Origin: Viscum album
Taxonomy: Eukaryota; Streptophyta; Magnoliopsida; Santalales; Viscaceae
Direction of reading: 5' to 3'
DNA: 64,000 nucleotides
Assembly (NCBI GenBank): GCA_963277665.1
Contig: OY728119.1
Coordinates: forward strand, 318,390,206-318,454,205
Position 1 is the stretch's first letter; every line of letters starts with the position of its first letter. A program made the translations under genes and the position numbers. Below, in pieces: positions 23,801 through 35,464 of this stretch. The notes under the pieces are model-generated. The model did no database searches. It was not told the origin of the DNA and saw only the letters and a list, made by a program, of their open reading frames with translations.

Positions 23801-24260
23801 CTCAAGTATGGGGAGTCAACTAGACTTCCAGAGCCAGTTGATGCCACTCAAAATCTCCATGGGTAAGGCCTTTGTTAAAAGGTTTGCTACTTGTAGTTTT
23901 CTGCACCCATAATCCAAATTAATGATTCCCTACTCAACATTCTCCATGATAAAATGATATTTGATCTAAATGTTCTTTTACCATGAGTAAGGGACTGGAT
24001 TTTTGCTAATATTGATAGCACTTGAGTTATTTCACTAGATTATAATTAGAGACTTCACTTCAACGCCCATATCATCATGCATCTGTATCATCCACAATAA
24101 CTGTATGAATGCTTGAGTGGAGGAAACATAATCAACTTCGGTTGTGCTCAATGAAATGTAATCTTTCATCTTACTTAGCCAAGAAATTCACAAACCACCA
24201 AGATATAAAGAACCTCCCAAAAATGATTTCCTATCATTTTCTGATCCATCCCAATTTGCA
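23800..24260 (-). pseudogene. Element M RNase H remnant
   Basis: The minus strand reads GGSLYLGG, ISWLSKMKDYISLSTTEVDYVSSTQAFIQLLWM, NNSSAINISKNPVPYS, KYHFIMENVE and LQVANLLTKALPMEI in order. These are the hallmarks of Ty1/copia RNase H. Several stops are present, so it is dead. It follows the RT on the same strand. Confidence 0.88.
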
Positions 24261-24269
24261 TATATATAT

Positions 24270-25340
24270 CCCAAATTGATCTAACTGAGATTTGTCAGTA
24301 TATATCAAACTGAAATCTACAGTTCCTTTGATATACTAAAGTATTCGTTTCACTGAAAGTATGTGGATTTCCATGGGATTTCATTGATATCACGGTGCAT
24401 GGCATGTGGCCAACACATTATCTAGACTTTTCCCTATAAGTTATATAAATCATCCAATAATCTGCAAGTATTTTGTGAAATTAACTGCCTTTCCATCATC
24501 ATCTTTTGATAATTTCATAAAGGTAGAAACTGAAGTCTTCATCTCATTGAAATTTTCTATTCCAAACATTTTCAGAATCTCTTTTTCATATTTGTATTGA
24601 GAAATGAAAGTGTCATTCTTTCATTGTGAGACCTGTAAACAATGAAAAAATGTCAGCTCATCAATCATTGACATTTTCAACTCACTTTTCTTGAATTTAG
24701 AAAAATGTTTGCACTGAGATTCATCTGATCTTCCAAATATTATGTCCTCAACATAAACCAACACCATCATTCATTGATTACGGTCATTATTTAAATAGAG
24801 ATTGTAATCAACTCCACCGCGCTAGAAACCAAGCTTCTTCAAATACTAATGATGCCTTGAATACTATTCTCTTGGTGCTTATTTCTACCCATATAACACA
24901 TTCTTCAGCAGACAAATATTTCTCTCATTCTCATGAATGAGAAAACCATATGGATTCTCCGTATACAATTCTTCCTCCAAAATCCCATTCAAAAATAAAA
25001 ATTTTATGTCCATCTGGAAGACATTGATCTTTCGTTGCACTACAATGGCTAGGAATAATCAGATTATATCTAGCATTGCAACTAATGAAAATATCTCATC
25101 AACATTTATTCCCTCTATCTGGGAGTATCCTTTTCACACTATTCGTGCTTTCTTTGTATCACTGATCAATCTTCATTCATCTTATTGTGATAGACCCATT
25201 TAGTCCCGATGACATTCTTATCTACTAGCCTCGAAACAATCTCCGACCTCTAGTTCTTCTCAATCTGATCTAGCTCTTCATTCATAGCTTGAACCTAGTT
25301 TTCATTTTTAGCTGCATCATCAAATCATTTTGGCTCTACC
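24270..25340 (-). pseudogene. Element M reverse transcriptase remnant
   Basis: Reading the minus strand from about 25340, KNVIGTKWVYHNKMNEDQ is followed by QMDIKFLFLNGILEEELY, ENPYGFLIHENE, CLLKNVLYG and APREY. Then comes ENVND..ADIFSLFTGLT in place of the usual MSMIDELTFFLGLQ segment, and finally KILKMFGIENFNE-like sequence near 24520. The YVDD region near 24740 is degenerate. Stops and frame changes are numerous. Plus-strand open frames here (24406-24600, 24937-25203) are antisense shadows. Confidence 0.88.
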
Positions 25341-25344
25341 TGAG

Positions 25345-26930
25345 ATAGGAAAGATTTATGGTGTAGTGATTTCATTCTTCTTGTCTGAACTGATGTTGAC
25401 TGATCACCAATGATATTTTTCCAATAAATTTTAGCTCAACTCCTTGGATATTTTACTTTTTTTAAATGTGGGGCATTGATCAAATGACCAAAAAAATATT
25501 ACTTAAAAAAGTTGAAATTAAAATAGTCTAAAAGATGGGATCATATTACAGTGTTTAACATAAAGAGGAACCGAGGAGTTTGGTAGCTCCTCGAGCCAGG
25601 TTATCTCATGCCAGACCCCATTATTGGTGATTCCATCTGCAAAAATATTGACCTCACAAAATGTGTGGGTTGAAATTTAGTTGATACCTTAGAGAGAACA
25701 TGGAAAATTCATCCATCGTGTAGTAAACGACTATACAAGATGAACCACCCCATTCCAATTGGCCTACACTATATTAGTAGAATTCTATTCAATCCATAAG
25801 TTGTTCCAACCATTGTGCATAGAGAAGGAGTTGGCATGGATCACACCCAGAATTTCGGATTCCAAGGAGGTTTTACGTCCTCATTATCATCATTAAAATC
25901 TTCTTCTGGATCAGCATTGACCACTTCTGCTCCTCCAGTGTTACTTTCAACTTCATCACATTCATTAAGAAACTCTTCACTATGTTGTTGAGTATTCTCT
26001 TCATTTTCCACAGTATTGAATTACTTTCTCTCTACTACTTTTCTCAGCCTCTTGTTAAATCATTTTTATGATTTTCTTTTTTCTAAGTATCCAAGGAATA
26101 TCCTGTAGTCTCCACATGACTCAATTTTCATATGTTTCTCCTTATTGAGAATATACCACTTACTTCCAAATATTCGAACGTATTTCACTATTGGATTCAT
26201 TCTGTACCACATCTCATATGGAGTCTTTCCTTCCATTGGACACAACCGATATCTTTTATAAATATAGACTAATGCAAACACTGCTTCCTTCCAGAACCTC
26301 TCTCATAGGTTTTTTCAATAAGCATCATTCTATTCATGTTGTTGATGATCCAGTTTCTCCTTTCAACCACTCCATTTTGATGGGGAGTTCTCACTGAGGA
26401 AACTTGATTCCTTATCCCATGTTTCTCGAGAGAGTCTTCAACCTAACTGTTTGTGAATTCTGTACTATTGTTAGTATAAAACATTAGAATTTCTTGTCCA
26501 AGCATCCTTTCACACCCCTTTGTTTCCATTTTAAGTAGCTTAACATATCAGACTTCGGGTAAATAAAAAATACCCATGATATTATTCTATAGTCAATAAT
26601 GAAAAGAACATATTATCTCTTTCTATAAATTTCTCTTGATGTGATAGGCCTAAAAAAATAAGCATTCACTAATTCAAACACTCTTGTTAACTTCTTTTCC
26701 TTTTCCTTATACGTCTTTCTGATGATCTTCCCGTGTTCTCATGCATCACACATGTGAGTACGATCACATGATAGCTAAGGGAGGTCTCTTGATGTATCAC
26801 ACTCTACCAGATCTTCTAGGGATGGTTGGAATAAATGACCAAGTCATTTATTCCACAACTTGCTTTCTTGCTCTCTAGATAGAAAGAACATTTCTTCTTC
26901 TCCACTTACCAGGTAGAGATTTCCCTTTGA
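25345..26930 (-). pseudogene. Element M integrase and integrase-RT spacer remnant
   Basis: The best segment is 26066-26281: RLCPMEGKTPYEMWYRMNPIVKYVRIFGSKWYILNKEKHMKIES, typical of the C-terminal part of a copia integrase. Upstream (26300-26760) degenerate core pieces include CDA-EHGKI and VQNSQTVRLKTLSRNMGGIKF-like sequence. Downstream (25860-26050) an acidic Glu/Asp/Asn-rich spacer leads to the RT. The acidic catalytic residues are only partly visible. Confidence 0.82.
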
Positions 26931-26939
26931 TCTTTTTCT

Positions 26940-27305
26940 CTATAGAACCACTGACCCATCTCTTCCATTGAAGATACATATCTTCTTAGTAAAACTTATA
27001 GAATTTCTTGAGTAACATAATTGATTGACACTAAGAAAATTGTAACTACGACCTTCTACTACTAATATATAAGAGCATCTTATCTCTTTGACCCCAAACC
27101 TAAGATTTTTTGAGCCAATAATCTTCAAGCCTTCATCATTTCCAAACATGAAAACTCTTTCATTATCATATTGTATGTCTGTAAAAAGATCCTTATTACC
27201 TATAATGTGAGATGTGCTACCACTGTCATGGATCCTCACAAAAGAACAATCTGATGCTTTAAGGGTAATTTCTGCCACCACTGCCTTATCATCTTTTTTC
27301 TTCAT
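26940..27305 (-). pseudogene. Element M protease remnant (121-residue open segment)
   Basis: This is the longest clean segment of M. It reads VRIHDSGSTSHIIGNKDLF, with D-S-G as the aspartic protease active site (Asp codon 27225-27227), then GSKNLRFGVKEIRCSYILVVEGRSYNFLSVNQLCYSRNSISF, the pre-integrase linker. The canonical tryptophan-tyrosine before D is changed to RIH. It would have processed the polyprotein. Confidence 0.88.
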
Positions 27306-27309
27306 GGTC

Positions 27310-29361
27310 GATATTTTCCCTTCAAACTCAGCATAGGTTAAGACTTTTTATCTTTCTAAAAGTATGATGGAACTACTTCATCTTGCAATGTTGCAAATAT
27401 ATTGTTCATTTTCAACCCACCTGTTGGTCATTTATCTGTTGCTTGCGAACATTTTGATTCTGCTTTGGCACATTCCACTATTTGGTCGATGTATAATATC
27501 TATCCATGTGACTAAATCCTCTACACCAAAAACATTTCCCTTTGAAAAAATTATAAATAATTGTTCTCGGTTTGAATGCCACCTCTGTTCTTGTTCCATT
27601 TGATATCTCTTATCCATAGAACACACATATTGTGAATGTACCATCTTTCCACAAAAAAAAACATGATATAAGGCTCATTCCATCATGTGACATATGTACT
27701 ACTAGTTTTACCTTCGGTTCTCTGAATATTCTGATTCTTCTTTATGCCCAAATCAATCTTTAATCTCAAAATAGGTGCTTACGTTCTGACTTCAATTTTC
27801 ATAATTTTTTTGTTTTCGATCAAGCCACCTGTGGACATTAGCATCTGAACAAAACTGATTCTTCAATTCTACTAAACCACTATTCTCCACTTTTAGATTC
27901 TCAGTTTTCTGATTGATCTGCTTTCCTAATGTCCCAAAAGGAGTTAAGAGTTTTTCGTGATCCTTAACCTTTTTCTGCAAACCGACCACTTCTCATTCTA
28001 GTTAATCAATACTCTTGATTTGTTGTTTCCTTGTGTTATTAAAACCATCAACTTATGTTTTCTGTTATTTAACCTTTATTTTTTATTCATCAATATTTTC
28101 TAATCTCTCTAGCCTAGAAGGCATAATGTTTTGAATTTCTTTTATCAGATCATACTTCTCTTCTTTCTACTATTTCATGTAGAGTTTGGCATCATGTACC
28201 CCCTTGTTGGATATCTTTGTTTTTTCTCTCCAAACATCTATCTCTTCAAGAGCATATTCTAATTCATCTTACATGTTGACTCTTCCTTCAATTTCTTCTT
28301 CTTATTCATCAATATCAGTTTCTTCATTTTTCTGAGAGCTACCGACAACTACCACCATAACATTATCTACCCGATCTATGCTGTTCTCTATCTATTCAAC
28401 CTCTTCAGCCTCAACCTCATCTGAACTACAACATTCTTGTGAGAGAAGATTCATTTTATTAATAAATATCTATTGAATTGATTTTTTCTTTTCACATAGG
28501 TTAAAGTATTCTTCTTTGGAATTTTGATTTCATCCTCCTCATCTTCATGAAAATTCTTGGGGAACCTTGCGGCAAGGTGAAAAACTTTTCCACATCTAAA
28601 TAAATCATTTGGATGTTTCCCTTTGAACATTCATTTTCCTATTTGATGATTTGAGGAATGGAATGGCATCACCTCATCTTCCTATTCTTCTTCCTGATAA
28701 TCTTCAGCTTCTTCATGGTATTTAATTCCACCTCTTAGGATTCCCCCCATTCCATGCCATCGTTATCATCATTTCAAATTTCATATGCAAAAAGGGTGAA
28801 GTGCAGGTTAACCAATGTCAGTTCTGTCAGGTCTTTATCATCCAAAATTGAAACATTCAGATTGAACCAAGGTGGATGTTTCCCCAAGATGCACTTCACA
28901 ATCTTTATGTCTTCAATAACTTCTCTACGACCTCAAATGTCTTCCACTACAACAATTAACCTCTCCAATAATGAATCAACTGACTAATTTGAGTTCATTA
29001 TTGGATCTTCATACTTGTTCAACAACACTTGCAGCATTGCATCCTTGACCTTTTAATCTCCTTCATATATGTTCAATAGATTTTCCCACATTTCATGTGA
29101 TTTTTTTTATTACTTAACCTTTGTAAAGATATCATTGGATAGGGATCCCCCTAAATGATTGATTCACTTAGCATTACCATATAATTCTCTTCGCATGGAT
29201 TCCGATAATTCCCCATTGTTAATATATGAAGTTATGCTATGCATTGCATTTGTGAACACATCCATTCCCAAAGATTGAAAGTAGTGTTACATCCAATTCT
29301 TCTATAGTTGAAAATTGTTTCCATCAAAGATCATAATCCCTTTGTGATCGGTGACCTCCAT
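27310..29361 (-). pseudogene. gag: Element M gag remnant
   Basis: The minus-strand ATG at 29361 begins MEVTDHKGIMIFDGNNFQL followed by a stop at the expected Trp, then KNWM. It continues with NAMHSITSYINNGELSESMRRELYGNAK and a decayed capsid region down to about 28750. The segment 27792-27989 is lysine- and glutamate-rich and coiled-coil-like. A zinc-knuckle trace, KCFWCRGFSHMDRYY, lies near 27491-27541. The start is only about 30 nt from the primer site, unlike K with its 2.15-kb leader. Stops are present throughout. Confidence 0.82.
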
Positions 29362-29391
29362 TTGAGATAGAAACACTGATATCAAAATTTC

Positions 29392-29403
29392 CCTCTAATA
29401 CTA
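29392..29403 (-). other. Element M primer binding site
   Basis: Plus-strand CCTCTAATACTA equals the tRNA-Met site complement GCTCTGATACCA at 9 of 12 positions. It lies directly next to the LTR end at 29406. Confidence 0.75.
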
Positions 29404-29405
29404 TT

Positions 29406-30787
29406 TGTTATGTCCACTATGATAGATACCCTAAGAGGGCGGGGGGGGGGGGGGGTGAGGGTGAATCAGTGTATGATAGATTAAAATAACTTCCCCTTTG
29501 GATCTTGTTTTGTCATTGGAAAAAACTCTCTTCTATATCCTTCTCGGTGTAGAGTATGAACAAAAAATATATCCTATACATGACACAACAATTTTACTTG
29601 GTTTACCCTCACTAGGATATATCCAAGGATAATACACCAGTGATGAGCTGATGTACCAAATACACTATAAGTGCACTGCTATTTACCAGTTCGGAGAGGA
29701 CTCACTATCACTTCTGGTTTACAACTACTCAAAATATAAAATCTCACTACTCTTTCAACTGTAGTGTGCTCACTTCCTTTTCAATAGATCCACTCATAGT
29801 TTAATGTATTATAGGTCCCCTCATTATCAGAAATGAATTCATATGTTTTTTTATTTTGATGTTACGTTGACGTCCAAATGTCATCCACTAATGAATACAA
29901 CTTTACCATGGGTGTACTAGGAAATCATACAACTTTCTTACAACCCTAGAATGACTGGAGTGCTTTTATATGCCTGACAGACTTCTCTATACTTGGCGTG
30001 CTTCTCTAATCCTGGCATGCAAGTGTCAACTAAAATCTTTTGCGGAACTCCATTGTCCAACTTAGAAAGTGGGGGACTCACACCCTTTTATTCCCATACC
30101 AATATTGGCGTGAAACTATCAACTGGTGTGTTACTTTTGAATAACCTTATACTTGGGCACCCACACCACCACTTGCACACCCAAACCACCTGCATGACTC
30201 GAGCTCCAATTTTATCTATGTGTTGTGCTTCTTCAAAAATAAGGAGGGGAATTTCCTTATTTATAGGAATTTGTGGTACCCTAAGCACCGTATGCAAGTC
30301 TCCTCATGGTGAGTCGCCCCAGTCCATATCGACCTAGTCACCTTCCCCGCCAAAATTAAAACATGGGAAACCTTCTTTACTTTTCCATATTTTGATATTT
30401 TTATCTTGAAATACATATGGCGCGCAAGTTTCCAAGCCTCCAAGACACTTGTTCACAAGTCCCTTTTCCAAAAAACCTTTTTCCCATTTGCTAATTTTGA
30501 GGCCCAAAAATTTGGAAAACACTGGAAAATGACACCACCTTTTATATTCTTTTTTTATAAAGCTTCCAAATCATCCATTCCATAGCTAAGGTTCTTCGAT
30601 CAATCCTAAATTATCGAAAAAATCAATTGAACTTGAAACCTTCACCATGAAATCCCCATTTCTCCATTAATTCGTACATCATGGTCAGTGTTTTCAACAC
30701 ACACATTACCGAGGCCCACTTTTTCAACAAACAAAATCACTTTAAAAATTCTTCTATGATACCTTAAGGGATTTTTTTCCTTATACA
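29406..30787 (-). repeat. Element M 5' LTR
   Basis: It starts TGTTATGTCC on the plus strand and ends CTTATACA, matching the CCCAACA end of the other LTR with changes. A run of 15 G (29441-29455) lies near the U5 end. The 3' LTR has only short G runs there (TTGGGTGAATTGGGG). Open frames at 29993-30337, 30088-30297, 30261-30443 and 30334-30522 are LTR sequence. Confidence 0.85.
29441..29455 (+). repeat. Poly-G run of 15
   Basis: Homopolymer inside the M 5' LTR. Its exact length could be affected by sequencing error. Confidence 0.8.
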
Positions 30788-32706
30788 ATTTATTCTATAA
30801 TTAAAAAAATTAACTACACAAGTGAAAATAAACCATCAAATAAATCACTAATTTCATGTTCACCAATATTATCCCATAAATATATATTTTTAAATATTAT
30901 CCCCACATTCAGAATATATTATGGGTTATCCACATTTAATTATCTATTTTACAAAAATATTAACTTGTAACTGTATCACTTTTCTTGTTCATCAGCACCA
31001 ATCAACATATGTATTCAAATCCATATAAAAAAATTACTATTGTAAAATTCATGTATGTTTTATTATTATTATAATGATAATTTCATATAAAAAATACATC
31101 AAAAATACAATTCATAAATTGAAATAAAAAATAACATTAATCTATCCACTTCGTCTATAGAAATAAAATAATCTGGACTATGATACACTGTCTTATTATA
31201 TGGTAAATTTCATTAACACATGGGACATTAAATTAAATATTGCATCACCACTATACAGTTAATGAATTTAACATTAGAAACTTCTTTATTTCCTTTGAAA
31301 TCATGAATATTGGGACCTTTACCTGTAAAATTGTAGGAAACTCACATTCCCTTCAAGAAAGTACAAAGAAGTTTCTTCCTATAATTATCGCATGGGGGAA
31401 TATAATTATTTCCCTTATTCCATTTGTCCATATTTTTTCATCATTATTTCCCCTAACATCCCTTAAATCCATAATATTTTGAGAATTAGTTTTCTTTATT
31501 GATTCTATATAAACTATGTCCTTTTATGATTAGAATGATTTAGATTCTAGTTACCTTTGATTAAATGGAATAATCCCATAATGGAAATGGTCAATATGTC
31601 TCTTTGGATTATTTATATTATTTGTAACATAAATTAATAATCTTGTAAGGTTGGATTTTAACTTTTAAAAAAATTTATCATCCTTTTTTAGACTCTATAT
31701 ATCCACTTGTTGCTCATGTGGAAAATACTTATTCAAAAAGTGTACCTTGAAATCCTTCTATTCCATTTTTCTCAATCTTCTTCAATATTAGTGTTTTGAA
31801 TTAATTTCCACTATTTATCTGCATCACCTGAGATATGTTAAACTTCCACGAAAAACATCCTCACCTTAGTTTCTTCCGAAAGTGATAAATACATTCTCTA
31901 TGGAAGTTATCCATTTCCATCATAAAAATGAATTTCTAGTCCCATTACATGATAGAGGTTATTGATTCATAAATGAATCTAACATTTTTACACCACATGT
32001 GGGATAAAAATACATTCTTATATTGGGAATGTTATTTATCATAGCCAAATTCAAATACCCCAATATGGTTATAATTTGATCAGTTCCATCAACAGCTCCA
32101 CCTACAACATCATTATCAAGACATGGATGAAAATCCTTACATGGTGTATGTGAATTGTAAAATTCCTAATTCCTCCATCTAGGTGCCACTTATAAAAAAT
32201 GGAATACACAATATTAGTTCGTAATAATATGAAACATAATGTATAATCCTGTAACATTTAAAAAACATAACATAAATTGAAATGTCTATGCATGGTTATT
32301 CTCATTATCATAAATATGATTTCTTTGGGAATGTTTTCAAATAATAAAAATATATTCAAATACTTTATAATGATTTGTAATTAATATGTTAATTAATCAT
32401 ATCATATCAATAGAGAGTGTCAAACTAGGTGATTATTAAGGCCTATTGTAACCTATGAGGCAATGATCGAGTCAATTTAGATGGTCATTTTTAAGAGTTA
32501 TTACCCATATGTACATTTTTTCTGGATCCATTTTAACTTGTAGTATCTAGACTGATATGTATTACTCGTAAAATCACATGACCTCTATCTTACAAAAACA
32601 TTAATATGTTATTCTATACCTAAAAATAAACTTAAAGTGTGTTATTGGGTTATACTACCTAATTCATGTTATCCAACATCTAGTTTGAATAGTTTTTACT
32701 ATACTT
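30788..32706 (-). mobile_element. Element G interior, 5' part
   Basis: G interior between M and the G primer site. The gag trace at 31560-31960 is the only recognisable coding sequence. The segment 31960-32706 would be leader and gag N-terminus, but I cannot read it. The plus-strand open frame 31240-31482 has no family features and is probably chance. Confidence 0.65.
31560..31960 (-). pseudogene. gag: Element G gag remnant (Ty3/gypsy type)
   Basis: The minus strand reads WITSIENVFITFGRN, then RKMEWKDFKVHFLNKYFPHEQQ (tryptophan by suppressing one stop), then FLKLKSNLTRLLIYV. This is the W-[KE]-[ED]-F-K-x-x-F-x-x-K-Y-F-P block and following hydrophobic stretch of the plant gypsy retrotransposon gag family. 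Stops interrupt it. It sits where gag should be, downstream of the G primer site. Confidence 0.72.
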
Positions 32707-32718
32707 TCTCTGATACAA
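32707..32718 (-). other. Element G primer binding site
   Basis: Plus-strand TCTCTGATACAA matches the tRNA-Met site complement at 10 of 12 positions. It is two bases from the LTR end (TATAAATATC at 32721). Confidence 0.78.
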
Positions 32719-32720
32719 AC

Positions 32721-35464
32721 TATAAATATCATAACCCCAGTATCCCAGAGTTAGTATCTAATTTATTACATTGGTACTATATACAAGGGATCGTATCCCA
32801 GAGGAATAATTAGTTTAGTAGTCTTGGAAAACTAGATAAACACTACAATTTAAAAAATATTTGAAAAATAGAATACAATATTTTATTTATTTGTGTGTAT
32901 AATTATTTACTCTAGAAAAACCCTATATATCTATCATAATTAAAATATTGGAATCCCAAGGAAAGAAATGTTAGAAACGGGTGAGATCAAATGCTCAGTA
33001 TAGATGTGAATATATTTTAAGCTATAATGAATAAATAATAATATTCAATATGTTAATTAAAATAACTGAAATACATTATATTTAGAAAATAACTTTTCAA
33101 AAATGTTACATGAAAAAAGGACAATCAAATAAATCCATATATTTATCACAAGAGTTTGAAAATTACCAATGGATAATATAGCTAATCGATTAATGACATG
33201 GACATAAATAACTAATCTCATAATTACGGAGTGAACAATTCTAAATTGTATAACCACACTTTCAAGGCATCATTCTATAAGATCTTACAAAAATAGTTTA
33301 GGTTTCAGCCTAAAACCCCTGATAGTTGGTCTCAAGGGACTTAGTAATTCATCGAGGGACTATTAAGGTACCTAGTCACATATTTAGTGAAATACATTCC
33401 TAATATTAAAATGGTGAAACATAATAAACATAAACATTCATTTTAAAAAGATGAGATACAAAATGTTTTTACTTTAGGTAGTCAATAAAAATATTCATAA
33501 ACCATTAAGTGTAATATGGTGAATAATATAATATTTTTACATTACAAGTCAAACTGATCATAATAATTATAGAAAAATAATATGGATTGTTTCATTACAA
33601 CATATTCCTAGTGGAGAATAATTTAAAAAAGGTTTTTTGTATTTTATTAATAGAAATACCATAAATATTTTCTTAAATACAATCATGAGGTAAATATACA
33701 TTTCACTTTGAAAGATATTTTAAAAATAAAAATTATCTAGAATATTAGGGAAAATGTTTTCTTTGAAAAATACCTTTTAACCCAATAATGTAATATTTAA
33801 TGAAATGAGTGCTTATGATGGTGGTAGATACCATGCATGTTGTGTATGTTAAATTATATTGTCCTCTCACATATTTTGGAAAATATTCAATAAGTACATT
33901 GTTTAGAAAATTAAAGGAATATTATTTTTAAATGATTTTGTAAAAAAATCCAGGGTAAATATTTATTTAATAAATTATATGGTGATATTTAGAAACCTTT
34001 TTAGAAAACATGGGAATTTTTGAGAAAATGATTTTCAGTTATAAAGGGAATTAAATTTAGATTTTATTAAAATCATTTTATTTAATACTAAAAATTATCA
34101 CAAAGAGTAAAATGGTAATGTTACTTGAAATTATCCTGAATAATCATATTATAATTAAATTATTTTGTTAATTGAGTGATATATTATATGATTTAATCAT
34201 ACAAAATTTAATAATGAATAATCCTAGTAAATGATGATATTGTAAAATAAACCATTAGTATATTGTAAAATATTGAATCTTAATTCCCATGAAAGATATA
34301 AAAAAACAAATTCGATGTTGAAAAACTGATTCAGGATATATTATACAAATGTGTTTGTAGATAAACCACACAAAAGAACTATGTGGTGAATATGGAATAC
34401 ATCTACCCGAAGTAAAGATGACACCGGAAGCCCTTACCTCAAGTATAATTTCCTTCATACCCATATGTACCTTCTATATAACAAATATAAATATATAAAA
34501 TAACCATAACAATATATTTCATATAATATATGATTCACCTATAGAATTGTATGACATATTTGTGAATAATTCTTTTTTAGAATCACTGTTTTAGCTGATA
34601 ATTTCTTTGCTTTTCATGCATGTTATAGTTCAGAAACTTTATTCCTTTTACATTGATCATGCATAAATTATAACAATATTTTAATACATTATATAAATAA
34701 AATATATATTCATTATATATATATTTCTATTAGTCAAAAAAATTAAGGATGGAAAATGAATTACCCTGTTCATGGAGGTTGTAGGTCATACATACCCATG
34801 AATGTTCATTCAATTTTATTTGTGGATTGAACAAGAATAAAATAAATATTTATTCAATGTAAATAATCATTATTATTTTATATGCATCACTTATACTAAT
34901 AAAATACGTCTATAATAAAAATCATATGAAATTAAAATGAAAAAAAAATTCACATAGCTACATGGAAACGATAGTCCACAAGTACACGTGTGCAATATTA
35001 TTATTTTCTAATGGATTGTAAGTTAAGAATTTGGATGTGATATTATATTTAGATATTTATTTATAGGATATAAATATAACATATATTTACTTAAAATAAT
35101 ACTTAATAACTTAAAATTAAAGCTTAAGTGATAAATGAATCACATTGCTTCATGATGAGGCGGTTTGTAGTATAGATGACCAACATTATTGTATCCCCCA
35201 AAGAATGTAACTTATGATTTAATATATGATATTATAATTATATAAGTATACAAATATCATAAATATCATATAAATATGTTAAACACATCATTATATTCAT
35301 CCTTGAAATGTGGTTGTTGAAAACAATTTTCATCAGTTTTCTAGGCATTAGTCCACCGTACACACGATCAATGATTTCCTTTTCCATTTTATAGAAGTTG
35401 AGAAAGATTTTGGTTATTACATTTATATATTAACATTTATTTTTATATTATATACTAATTCTAT
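32721..35464 (-). repeat. Element G 5' LTR, piece 1
   Basis: It aligns with 6479-9240 of the G 3' LTR, sharing TTTATTACATTG near 6522 and 32763 and CACATAG/TATGTGGTGAATAT near 8160 and 34380. It has the donor-like CTTACCT at 34433 and a full module array. Homology breaks at TCTAT (35460-35464), where element D starts, and resumes at 44288. Confidence 0.75.
34745..35400 (-). repeat. Array of four ~185-bp modules, G 5' LTR
   Basis: Cores lie near 34768, 34972 (GATAGTCCACAAG), 35160 and 35352 (TTAGTCCACCGTACACACG). The order of variants matches 8540-9190 unit by unit. Confidence 0.65.

Larger units (their letters stand above)
11732..30787 (-). mobile_element. Element M: Ty1/copia retrotransposon, interrupted by K
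   Basis: LTR copies lie at 11732-13102 (1371 bp, 3' LTR) and 29406-30787 (1382 bp, 5' LTR). Both start TGTTA on the plus strand, and the 3' copy ends GCCCAACA followed by ATTTCCCCCTTT, a clear polypurine complement. CCTCTAATACTA at 29392-29403 matches 9 of 12 positions of a tRNA-Met primer-site complement. The interior reads gag, protease, integrase, RT, RNase H on the minus strand, the Ty1/copia order, with many stops. K was inserted between the RNase H region and the 3' LTR. Target duplication is weak (GAATT versus ATTTA/AATTT). Confidence 0.85.

Noticed and set aside
29993..30337. 114-residue plus-strand open frame
   Set aside because: It is inside the M 5' LTR and has no open counterpart in the 3' LTR.
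31240..31482. 80-residue plus-strand open frame in G interior
   Set aside because: It has no recognisable motif and lies opposite the strand of G gag. Likely chance in AT-rich sequence.
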